A DNA stretch of 7,306 nucleotides from Thermoleophilaceae bacterium (GTDB taxonomy: Bacteria > Actinomycetota > Thermoleophilia > Solirubrobacterales > Thermoleophilaceae): positions 1 to 7,306 of the forward strand of contig JACCSF010000306.1 in the NCBI GenBank assembly GCA_013813135.1, read 5' to 3'. This document shows positions 1 through 5,221 of the stretch, one piece after another. The notes under the pieces are model-generated. The model ran no database searches and was not told the DNA's origin. It saw only the letters and a program-made list of their open reading frames with translations. Within the stretch, counting starts at the first letter, position 1; every line of letters begins with the position of its first letter. The position numbers and the translations under genes are program-made.

Positions 1-145
1 CCCACGCGGCGCTGATCGGCTCAAACAGCGCCGCGTCGGCGAGCAGCGCATCGAGCCGGGCCAGGTCCTCCGGCAGCTCGCGCACCTCAACCGGCAGCGC
101 ATCGTCGAACAGCGACTCCACCTGACCGCCCGCCAACCGCAGCAT
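1..145 (-). CDS. Transposase, N-terminal 48 codons, cut by window edge
   Basis: The minus strand reads from an ATG at 145 with no stop to the left edge. The product begins MLRLAGGQVESLFDDALPVE, continues with VRELPEDLARLDALLAD, and ends ISAAW at the edge. From memory this resembles the N-terminus of actinobacterial transposases annotated as IS1182-like or ISNCY. The catalytic DDE residues would lie beyond the window and cannot be checked. An in-frame GTG at 151 with a G-rich stretch just upstream is an alternative start. Whether the element is complete is unknown. The family assignment rests on recognition of a short segment and is moderate at best. Confidence 0.5.
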   Translation of the reverse strand, partial: MLRLAGGQVESLFDDALPVEVRELPEDLARLDALLADAALFEPISAAW

Positions 146-151
146 CTCCAC

Positions 152-234
152 CCCCGAAATAGCCGCTTTGCAGGCGAAATACTGGCCGCCGAGGCGGACG
201 GAACCGCCCCGCCGGTCAGCGACTATTTCCGGGG
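152..234. repeat. Inverted repeat in the IS terminus
   Basis: CCCCGAAATAGCCGC (152-166) is mirrored by GCGACTATTTCCGGGG (219-234). The arms pair over about 15 bases with one mismatch and one extra base, separated by 52 bases. The inner arm ends just upstream of the transposase start and the outer arm lies at the presumed IS edge. They could be transposase-binding sites, or a hairpin that shields transposase expression from outside read-through. Confidence 0.5.
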
Positions 235-241
235 CAAGTAG

Positions 242-907
242 CTAGGCGTGAGCGTCAGAGGTTCCTGCCCGCACCGTCCCCCATGAGTCCCAGGTGATGC
301 GAAGGATGACGAACGTGATGCCCAGGCCGATGAGCGGATCCAGGATGTCGGCGCCGAGCGCAACCGCAGCGGCGCTGGCTACCACGGCGAGGCTTACGTA
401 GGCGTCGGCCCGGGCGTGGGCGCCGTCGACGATCAGGGCAGGGCTGTCGAGCGTGCGGCCGGCCCGCGACCGGATCAGCGCCGCCAGCCAGTTGCCGGCG
501 AACCCGACCACGCCGGCCGCCGCCAGGGCGCCGACCTGGTGGACCGGTTGCGGGTCGATCAGGCGAACGATTCCCTCGTAGCCGGCCACACACGCGCTGA
601 CGAAGATGGCGAAGACGACCGCCAGCCCGGCCCAGCGCTCAGCGCGCGCGCTGCGCAGGGCGAAGGCGATACCGAGCGGGATGGCGGTGGCGGCGTCGCC
701 GGCATTGTGGATCAGGTCGGCGAGCAGCGCGACACTGCCCGACGCAATGAAGACGGCGACCTGAGCGGCGGCGGTCAGCCAGAGTACGACCAGCGCCAGC
801 GCGACGGCACGCATACCCGCGCGCGAGCGCTTGATCGAGTCGTCCACCAGGCCATGGCTGTGGCCATGCGAACGCCCGTGACTATGCGCGTGGCCGTGGC
901 CGGTCAT
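242..907 (-). CDS. Short CDF-family cation (zinc-type) efflux transporter without C-terminal domain
   Basis: This is a 221-residue inner-membrane cation diffusion facilitator, a proton-coupled exporter of divalent metal. The N-terminus carries a His/Gly-rich tail (residues 4-19, GHGHAHSHGRSHGHSHG), likely metal-binding. Both transport-site motifs are present: H67-x3-D71 in TM2 (HNAGD) and H164-x3-D168 in TM5 (HARAD), the HD/HD pattern typical of zinc transporters. About six membrane segments are visible. The chain stops right after TM6 (ILRITWDSWGTVR), so the roughly 80-residue cytoplasmic domain of CzcD/YiiP-type proteins is missing. CDFs naturally lacking it are known. The ATG at 907 is chosen because GAGG lies about 9 bases upstream. 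A TTG at 925 overlapping the regulator's TGA stop would add six residues. It lies directly downstream of a zinc-type ArsR gene and is probably co-transcribed with it. An IS end abuts its stop codon. Confidence 0.87.
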   Translation of the reverse strand: MTGHGHAHSHGRSHGHSHGLVDDSIKRSRAGMRAVALALVVLWLTAAAQVAVFIASGSVALLADLIHNAGDAATAIPLGIAFALRSARAERWAGLAVVFAIFVSACVAGYEGIVRLIDPQPVHQVGALAAAGVVGFAGNWLAALIRSRAGRTLDSPALIVDGAHARADAYVSLAVVASAAAVALGADILDPLIGLGITFVILRITWDSWGTVRAGTSDAHA

Positions 908-921
908 GCCCCGACCTCGGC

Positions 922-1278
922 TCAAGCCGCAGGCAGGTCGAGAGCGGCCGGCGGATGGACGTGCTCTTGGTGGTGGCGAATGGCCGCCAGCAGGTCCGCC
1001 ATATGGTGGTCGTGCAGCGCGTAGTAGATGTGCCGCCCGCCGCGGCGCCCCCGCACGAGCCGCAGCGAGCGCAGGATCCGCAGGTGGTGGGACGTCGCGC
1101 TCAGGGAGAGCTCGGCGGATGCCGCAAGACTCTCAACTGTGCGTTCAGCTGCAAGCAATTCGGTAAGCAGTCGCAGGCGCGCGGGCGAAGCAAGCGCCTT
1201 GAGCGTCTCGGCCAGGTCGGCTGCCTCGTTGGCGCCGAGTGAGCGGGCGGCTGTGCTGTGCTCAGCGGGCTGGGGCAC
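922..1278 (-). CDS. ArsR/SmtB-family metal-sensing repressor, CzrA/SmtB (zinc) type
   Basis: This 118-residue winged-helix repressor has SPARLRLL (31-38) leading into a helix-turn-helix at about 47-75 (TVESLAASAELSLSATSHHL), then the wing GRRGGRHIYYAL. The final helix holds D90, H92, H103 and H106, exactly the D-x-H-x10-H-x2-H spacing of the alpha-5 zinc site of CzrA and SmtB. No CxC-type arsenic site (alpha-3) is visible, so zinc or a similar metal (cobalt, nickel) is the likely inducer. Metal binding should release DNA and turn on itself and the CDF exporter just downstream (start within 20 bases of this stop). The GTG start at 1278 has no Shine-Dalgarno, but a -10-like TAATCT lies 7 bases upstream, suggesting a leaderless mRNA. 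Confidence 0.92.
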   Translation of the reverse strand: MPQPAEHSTAARSLGANEAADLAETLKALASPARLRLLTELLAAERTVESLAASAELSLSATSHHLRILRSLRLVRGRRGGRHIYYALHDHHMADLLAAIRHHQEHVHPPAALDLPAA

Positions 1279-1285
1279 ACTGCAC

Positions 1286-1312
1286 AGATTACTAATGTGA
1301 ACAAGTCTTCAA
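1286..1312 (-). promoter_or_regulatory. Promoter and candidate ArsR/SmtB operator for the zinc operon
   Basis: On the minus strand TTGAAG (1312-1307) and TAATCT (1291-1286) form a -35/-10 pair with a short 15-base spacer. The -10 ends 7 bases before the GTG start, as in leaderless actinobacterial genes. Overlapping the -35 and spacer is TGAACAAGTCTTCA (1298-1311), an inverted repeat of form TGAA-N6-TTCA, the core spacing of the cyanobacterial smt operator. Repressor bound here would block RNA polymerase. The match is short, so binding is inferred. Confidence 0.55.
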
Positions 1313-1323
1313 CTATCGAATGG

Positions 1324-1965
1324 TTAGGGGCGGCGCGCCTTCCCGAGGATGTGCGGGATCAGCGGCTCGAAGCGTTGGGCGGCGAACCCGAAGCGTTCGA
1401 TCTCCTCGACGTCGAAGCCAGCCCGCATGATCGCTTCGGTTGTGTCCCGCGCGGGGTGGCAGCCGCCGGCGATCTTCGGCCAGAGGCCGCTGTGGTCGAC
1501 CAGCTGGAGGAGCGCGCGCTTGGGTTGGCAGCGTGGGACCACGTGCTCGTAGAAACGCAGCTCGCCGTCGCTGCGCAGGACGCGCTTGATCTCGGCCAGC
1601 GCGCGCCGCTGGTCGGGGACGGAGCAGAGCACGAGGCTCGCGATCGCGGCGTCGGCGCTTTCGTCGGGGACCGGTAGCTGGTCTGCGGTCCCTGCCAGTA
1701 CCCGGACGGACACTTTCGCCCTTTCGGCGGCCTCCTCCGCTTGGGCGCGCAGCGTCGGCTCGGGCTCGATCGCGATCACCTGGTCGACCTGGGTGGGGTA
1801 GAACGGGAAGTTGAGGCCGTGGCCGGCGCCGATCTCGACGACGGTCCCGCTCAGTCCGTGAAGCAGGCGGCGGCGATGTTCGCTCGCGCCGCTTCCCTCC
1901 GCAGTGCCGGCAGCGCGCATGTACATGCGCGCGAAGCGTGGACGGGAGATGTCCGTCGTCGTCAT
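1324..1965 (-). CDS. METTL7-like class I SAM-dependent methyltransferase
   Basis: This 213-residue soluble Rossmann-fold methyltransferase has motif I at 42-53 (VVEIGAGHGLNF), an acidic strand-2 end at E67 (AIEPEP), DQLPVPDESAD (95-105), LVLCSV (111-116), RVLRSDGELRFYEHV (128-142) and a late GGC (167-169) and PHI (204-206). The combination NF-FYP, LVLCSV, EHV, GC and PHI-G closely follows the METTL7 family. The human members (TMT1A/B) methylate thiols, including hydrogen sulfide. The human proteins have an N-terminal membrane anchor, which is absent here. The substrate is therefore inferred to be a small thiol or other small molecule. The start at 1965 has a strong GGAGGA just upstream and overlaps the TetR stop as ATGA, implying translational coupling. 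TetR presumably controls it. Confidence 0.85.
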   Translation of the reverse strand: MTTTDISRPRFARMYMRAAGTAEGSGASEHRRRLLHGLSGTVVEIGAGHGLNFPFYPTQVDQVIAIEPEPTLRAQAEEAAERAKVSVRVLAGTADQLPVPDESADAAIASLVLCSVPDQRRALAEIKRVLRSDGELRFYEHVVPRCQPKRALLQLVDHSGLWPKIAGGCHPARDTTEAIMRAGFDVEEIERFGFAAQRFEPLIPHILGKARRP

Positions 1966-2621
1966 GCCGCTCCTCCGATTTGGCTGGTTGCTCCGGCGCG
2001 CGATGCGATCCCGTCAACGATCAGCGCGACTCCGTGCGAGAAGAGATCGGGCGGCACAGCGCGCGATCCGTGCAGCATGTGGTGCGCCCACAAGCCGACG
2101 CCGAGGGCGTCGATCAGTACGGCGAGCTGTTCCGGAGCCATCGGCAGGGCGTCGTCCACGAGTCGCGTCCGCTCGACGACGACCTCCTCGAGCGCTGCCC
2201 GCATGTCGTTGGTGCGGCGGGCGAATGCGCGCCGGAACTGCGGGTCGCGTGCGGCGTGTGCGAGGAACTCGAGGTAGAGGGCCCGCCACTCCGTGTCGCC
2301 CGCCATCGCGTCGAGCGCCTGCTGCGCGGCGAGCTGGGCCTGCTCGCTCGTCGCGGCGATGTCGTCACCGCCTGTGGCGAATACCTCGCGGATGTCCTGG
2401 GCCCGTTCCGCGCAGCGCCGGTCGAGCAACTCGAGGAACAGCTGCTCCTTGTCGGCGAAGTTGTAGTGGACCGCGCCGCGGCTGAAGCCTGCCTCCTCGG
2501 CAACGGCCTCCAGGCTGGTGGCGTGGAACCCGCGGCGTGCAAAGACCCGCGAGGCGGCGCCCAGTACGCGCTCGCGGGTCTCTTCGCGGCGCTCGGCTTG
2601 AGTCTTTCGCTTGCGTTTCAT
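1962..2621 (-). CDS. TetR/AcrR-family transcriptional repressor
   Basis: This is a 219-residue protein with a basic N-terminus (MKRKRKTQAERREETRERVL) and a TetR DNA-binding domain at about 15-62. The helix-turn-helix is TSLEAVAEEAGFSRGAVHYNF followed by ADKEQLFLELL. The C-terminal helical ligand domain (about 75-215) is of ordinary length and does not reveal the ligand. The open frame continues upstream to 3260 without a stop, but that part is antisense to the cyclase. The ATG at 2621 gives a normal TetR N-terminus and lies just below a good promoter. Its stop overlaps the methyltransferase start (ATGA), so the two form an operon. It probably represses this operon and perhaps the divergent cyclase. 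Confidence 0.92.
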   Translation of the reverse strand: MKRKRKTQAERREETRERVLGAASRVFARRGFHATSLEAVAEEAGFSRGAVHYNFADKEQLFLELLDRRCAERAQDIREVFATGGDDIAATSEQAQLAAQQALDAMAGDTEWRALYLEFLAHAARDPQFRRAFARRTNDMRAALEEVVVERTRLVDDALPMAPEQLAVLIDALGVGLWAHHMLHGSRAVPPDLFSHGVALIVDGIASRAGATSQIGGAA

Positions 2622-2681
2622 GCTGATCCGTAGTTTTATACCCAGACGTATGTTTATGCAAGTCGGTAGGAATCTCTTGAG
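2622..2681. promoter_or_regulatory. Divergent promoter region between TetR and adenylate cyclase
   Basis: These 60 bases are notably AT-rich for the window. On the minus strand TTGCAT (2661-2656) and TATAAA (2640-2635) are spaced by 15 bases and lie just upstream of the TetR ATG, leaving a very short leader. A small inverted repeat ATAC-N6-GTAT (2638-2651) falls between them and is a candidate TetR operator, weak because it is short. For the cyclase, AGGA (2668-2671) sits 10 bases before the GTG start. I see no convincing plus-strand -35/-10 pair. Confidence 0.5.
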
Positions 2682-3203
2682 GTGGACCAGCGGCCGGTTC
2701 GGCTGGAACGGCAACCAGCGGGAGGCCCCACGTTCCTGTTCGCCGACCTCGCGGGCTACACGGCTCTGACCGAGCAGCGCGGTGATGAGGCGGCGGCCGA
2801 GCTCGCGCGCGAATTCCGGCGCACCATGTGTCGGCTGAGCCGGGACCACGGCGCCCGCCAGGTCAAGTCGATGGGCGACGGCGTGATGATTTGGGCCCCG
2901 GATGCGGGAGCCGCCGTTTCGCTCGCCGTCGACACGCTGCAGCAGGTTGGAACGCGGCCGGATCTGCTTCCGGTCCGTGTCGGTGTCCACACCGGGCCCG
3001 CGGTCCGCCGGGGTGCGGACTGGTACGGCAGTGCCGTGAACGTAGCGGCCCGCCTGGCCGACCAGGCGCACCCGAACGAGGCGCTCGTGAGCGAGGCCAC
3101 CTGGGCAACGGCGCGCTGCGAGTTCACGAGGCCGGTGGATTCCCGCCGGGAGCTGGACCTGCGAGGGCTCGACCGCCGTGTCGCGGCGTGGCGGCTGGCG
3201 TGA
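2682..3203 (+). CDS. Minimal class III adenylate cyclase (catalytic domain only)
   Basis: This 173-residue protein consists of a single class III nucleotidyl cyclase domain with no sensor, HAMP or membrane segment visible. All six catalytic positions can be assigned: metal-binding D22 (TFLFADLAGYTALTE) and D66 (VKSMGDGVMI), adenine-selecting K62 and D113 (GADWYGSAVN), and transition-state N120 and R124 (VNVAARL). The Lys/Asp pair predicts ATP rather than GTP as substrate. Such domains work as head-to-tail homodimers with two active sites and produce cAMP in the cytoplasm. The GTG start at 2682 follows an AGGA. The stop overlaps the next gene's GTG start (GTGA), so the two are translationally coupled. 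With no fused sensor, activity is presumably set by expression or by a partner. Confidence 0.88.
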   Translation: MDQRPVRLERQPAGGPTFLFADLAGYTALTEQRGDEAAAELAREFRRTMCRLSRDHGARQVKSMGDGVMIWAPDAGAAVSLAVDTLQQVGTRPDLLPVRVGVHTGPAVRRGADWYGSAVNVAARLADQAHPNEALVSEATWATARCEFTRPVDSRRELDLRGLDRRVAAWRLA

Positions 3204-3732
3204 ACCAGCCGCCAGACGATCGGGCCGTCGCGCGGCAAGCGCTCGAGGAAGTGTGCGCAAGCGGCGACATGGAGTTGGCGCCGGCCTGTTACGCGCCGGA
3301 CTTCGCCGACCACGTCAACGGCGTCGATTTCCACGGACTCGACGGCGTGCGCCGCTCGACCGGCCTCTACCGCGCCTTGTTCGATCCGCTTGAGATCCGG
3401 GTCGTCGATCAGGTCGCTGAACGCGACCGCATCGCGAATCGATGGCTGCCTGAGGGGTCAATCGCGGTCGCGAGGTCCGCCTGACGGGCATAACGATCAG
3501 CCGTTTCGATCGTGGTCGAATTGTGGAGGACTGGTCCACGTTGGACAGCCTCGAGTTTCTGCGCCAGCTTGGTGTCGTGAATACGTTGCTGGCCGCGCCG
3601 CGGCTACTGCAGGCGCTGCGGGAGGCGGGCGCAGGATCGGGCCGATCAGCGCACTGGTTGCAGCTGCGCCTGGTCGGCCTTCACCGCGCAACGCTTGTCA
3701 CAGGCGGCGGGCGAGCAAGGAGATGCTCTTGA
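3200..3732 (+). pseudogene. SnoaL-like (ester cyclase/NTF2-fold) protein, frameshifted
   Basis: From the GTG at 3200 (GTGA overlap with the cyclase stop) the frame gives a SnoaL-like N-terminus: residues 1-86 include CYAPDFADHVNGVDFHGLDG and VAERDRIANRWLPEG. It then turns into SIAVARSA and stops at 3484. The family's expected C-terminal half continues in the other frame, from about 3460 (NRGREVRLTGITISRF, then DRGRIVEDWSTLDSLEFLRQ) to a stop at 3732. Gain of one base in the GGGG run at 3454-3457 would join them smoothly (EG-V-NRG). The gene is therefore a one-base frameshift mutant or a sequencing error. SnoaL-like folds bind or transform small hydrophobic ligands, and this one's substrate is unknown. 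The last 35 bases overlap the convergent methyltransferase gene. Confidence 0.75.
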
Positions 3733-4477
3733 CGCCGTACTTCTGCGTCGCGTTGTCGGCGCGATCGGAAACGAAGCGGTACCGAGGGTTCTCACGCCAG
3801 CGCTCGATCTCAAAGCCGGCCGCCTGGATGCCCTCGCGGTAGTGGTCGCGTTGCATCGCGCCGCCGATGCACGCCGCCCAGAGCGAGGCATCGCAGGTGA
3901 CGCCCTCGGGGAGCTGGGAGGCGGTCACGATGTCGGCCAGCGCGAGCCGCCCGCCTGGCCGCAGCGCTCGCGCGGCGGCGGCAAACACCGCCGCCTTGTC
4001 GGGCGAGAGGTTGATCACCCCGTTGGAGATCACGCAATCCGCACACCCCGGCTCGACGGGCGGTGCTTCGATGTAGCCGACGCGGAAGTCGACGTTGCCG
4101 AAGCCGGCCTCGACAGCCACCCGCCGGGACTTGGCGAGCTGCTCCTCGGTCATGTCGACGCCGACGACCCTCCCGTGCGGGCCGACGTGAAGCGCCGCCA
4201 GGAAGCTGTCGGTGCCCGAGCCGCTGCCGAGGTCGATCACCGTCTCACCGAAAGCTAGATCGGCCAGGTCCAGGAAGTAGCCGACCCCGGCGAACGAGTC
4301 GATCGCGCCGGCGGGAATGCGGTCGAGATCCTCCGGGGGATAGCCCAGCCGCTCGGCCAGTGCACGACCGGTCTCAAAGTGGAAGTCATGGTCGGGCTGG
4401 AGTGCGACCTCCGCGTACATGCCCTTGACGCGCTGCTCCAGCTCGGTCGTGTCAAGCGCGCGAGTCCTGGTGGTCAT
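3698..4477 (-). CDS. ArsM-like SAM methyltransferase (arsenite methyltransferase family, atypical cysteines)
   Basis: This is a 259-residue class I methyltransferase. Motif I is IDLGSGSGTD (81-90), the acidic loop is GVDMTEEQL (106-114), and the family signature is SNGVINLSPDK (151-161) followed by RALRPGGRLALADIV (170-184). These match the ArsM/AS3MT group that transfers methyl groups to As(III). ArsM proteins normally read NCVINLSPDK. Here the cysteine is G153. The later cysteine of the CxxGA stretch is present (C203 in AACIGGAM). C145, C148 and C195 are extra cysteines that might compensate. Arsenic methylation is thus doubtful and another soft substrate is possible. The ATG at 4477 is chosen because AAGGAG lies about 9 bases upstream and it overlaps the upstream ArsR-rhodanese stop (ATGA). 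The open frame extends further upstream to 4531, but that stretch lies within the regulator's C-terminus. Confidence 0.75.
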   Translation of the reverse strand: MTTRTRALDTTELEQRVKGMYAEVALQPDHDFHFETGRALAERLGYPPEDLDRIPAGAIDSFAGVGYFLDLADLAFGETVIDLGSGSGTDSFLAALHVGPHGRVVGVDMTEEQLAKSRRVAVEAGFGNVDFRVGYIEAPPVEPGCADCVISNGVINLSPDKAAVFAAAARALRPGGRLALADIVTASQLPEGVTCDASLWAACIGGAMQRDHYREGIQAAGFEIERWRENPRYRFVSDRADNATQKYGVKSISLLARRL

Positions 4478-5151
4478 GCGGCCTTCTCCTTGGTTGAGCT
4501 TGGACTGGGTCGTTGCTGCGCCAGCCGCCATTCGGGCCAGCCTTCCTCGAGCCGCCGCGCGGAACGGCCGGCGGCACGCAGCCGCCTTACCGCCTCGTGT
4601 GCGTAGGCGCAGAACGGGCCGCGGCAGTACGCCACTACCTCGCGATCGGCGGGAATGTCGGTGAGCCTGCGCTCGAGCTCGTCCAGCGGGATCGATTGGG
4701 CACCCTCGATGTGGCCCCCCTCGAACTCGTCGGCGGGACGCACGTCGACGAGCACCACGTCGCCGCGCCCGAGCCGGGCGATCAGCTCCTCGCGTCCGAT
4801 CGCCTCTACGTCGTCGCCGAGGTAGTCCTGAGCGGCGCGCTCGACCTCCGCGAGTCGCGTCGCGGACAGGTCGCGCAGAGCCAGGCAGAGCGCCAGCACG
4901 TCATCCCCGGCGAGCTCGTAGAGCGTGCGCAGCCCGTCGCGCCGACGCGTGACGAGCCCGGCGGCGTGCAGCCCCTGCAGGTGCTGGGAGGCATTGGCCG
5001 TCGATTGATCGGCGGCGCGTGCCAGCTCTTCGACGCTGCGTGGACCCTGTGCCAGCAGGTCGAGCAGCTCGAGCCGGCGCGGGCTCGCGAACGCCTTGCC
5101 CATGACGGCGATCGCCTCGAACAGAGCGTCCTTCGAGTGGCGCGAGCTCAC
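4474..5151 (-). CDS. ArsR-family regulator fused to a rhodanese domain
   Basis: This 225-residue two-domain regulator has an ArsR winged helix at about 8-100: FASPRRLELLDLL (21-33), recognition region SVEELARAADQSTANASQHL (39-58) and wing RRRDGLRTLYEL. The C-terminal rhodanese domain spans about 118-212: VLVDVRPADEFEGGHIEGAQ (133-152), the active-site loop CRGPFC with C176 as the persulfide-forming cysteine and C181 as a second thiol, then EGWPEW. No classic metal site is obvious. Known rhodaneses carry sulfane sulfur (thiosulfate or persulfide) on the loop cysteine, so the protein may sense reactive sulfur or oxidation through C176/C181. That is inference. The GTG start at 5151 has no Shine-Dalgarno and lies 7 bases after a -10, implying leaderless translation. 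It heads the operon with the ArsM-like gene and is divergent from the dioxygenase. Confidence 0.9.
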   Translation of the reverse strand: MSSRHSKDALFEAIAVMGKAFASPRRLELLDLLAQGPRSVEELARAADQSTANASQHLQGLHAAGLVTRRRDGLRTLYELAGDDVLALCLALRDLSATRLAEVERAAQDYLGDDVEAIGREELIARLGRGDVVLVDVRPADEFEGGHIEGAQSIPLDELERRLTDIPADREVVAYCRGPFCAYAHEAVRRLRAAGRSARRLEEGWPEWRLAQQRPSPSSTKEKAA

Positions 5152-5221
5152 GGTCGCTATTCAAGAGATCAATTGATACCTTGTCAAGTCCCGCCGGCCT
5201 GTGACGCTTTTGGAGGGCTCC
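5152..5221. promoter_or_regulatory. Divergent promoter with large palindromic operator (5162-5183)
   Basis: On the minus strand TTGACA (5187-5182) and TTGAAT (5164-5159) have an ideal 17-base spacer, and the -10 ends 7 bases before the GTG of the ArsR-rhodanese gene. Exactly inside the spacer and -10 lies a palindrome: perfect core ATCAATTGAT (5168-5177) flanked symmetrically, two bases out on each side, by CAAG (5162-5165) and CTTG (5180-5183). Its position would block RNA polymerase, as expected for ArsR autoregulation. It is only about 40 bases from the plus-strand start at 5222, so it may control both directions. GGAGGG (5212-5217) is the ribosome site for that gene. Confidence 0.75.

Larger units (their letters stand above)
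1..241 (-). mobile_element. End of an insertion sequence (partial)
   Basis: The left 241 bases look like the 5' end of an insertion sequence read on the minus strand. A transposase N-terminus starts near 145 and runs off the left edge. Upstream of it lie about 95 non-coding bases containing an inverted repeat, a layout typical of an IS terminus. The outer boundary probably lies near 234-241, immediately after the CDF gene's stop codon, but the second IS end and any target duplication are outside the window, so the limit is inferred. Confidence 0.45.

Noticed and set aside
416..1024. Plus-strand open frame opposite the CDF and ArsR genes
   Set aside because: It is a shadow frame of GC-rich coding DNA. 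The minus strand holds recognisable metal transport and sensor motifs.
1313..2017. Alternative minus-strand frame over the METTL7-like gene
   Set aside because: Arg/Pro-rich translation without motifs. The neighbouring frame has all methyltransferase motifs and a strong ribosome site.
2828..3199. Open frame upstream of the SnoaL-like start
   Set aside because: It lies inside the cyclase gene in another frame. The GTG at 3200 with a GTGA overlap gives the family-like N-terminus.
2622..3260. N-terminal extension of the TetR open frame
   Set aside because: It is antisense to the adenylate cyclase, whose catalytic residues are all intact, and TetR proteins start just before the helix-turn-helix.
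3454..3457. Programmed ribosomal frameshift signal at GGGG
   Set aside because: A run of only four G without a slippery heptamer or an evident downstream structure. A mutation or sequencing error is simpler.
3523..3732. Separate small gene starting at GTG 3523
   Set aside because: The frame is continuous with family-like sequence from about 3460 and contains the C-terminal half of the SnoaL-like protein, so it is part of the frameshifted gene.
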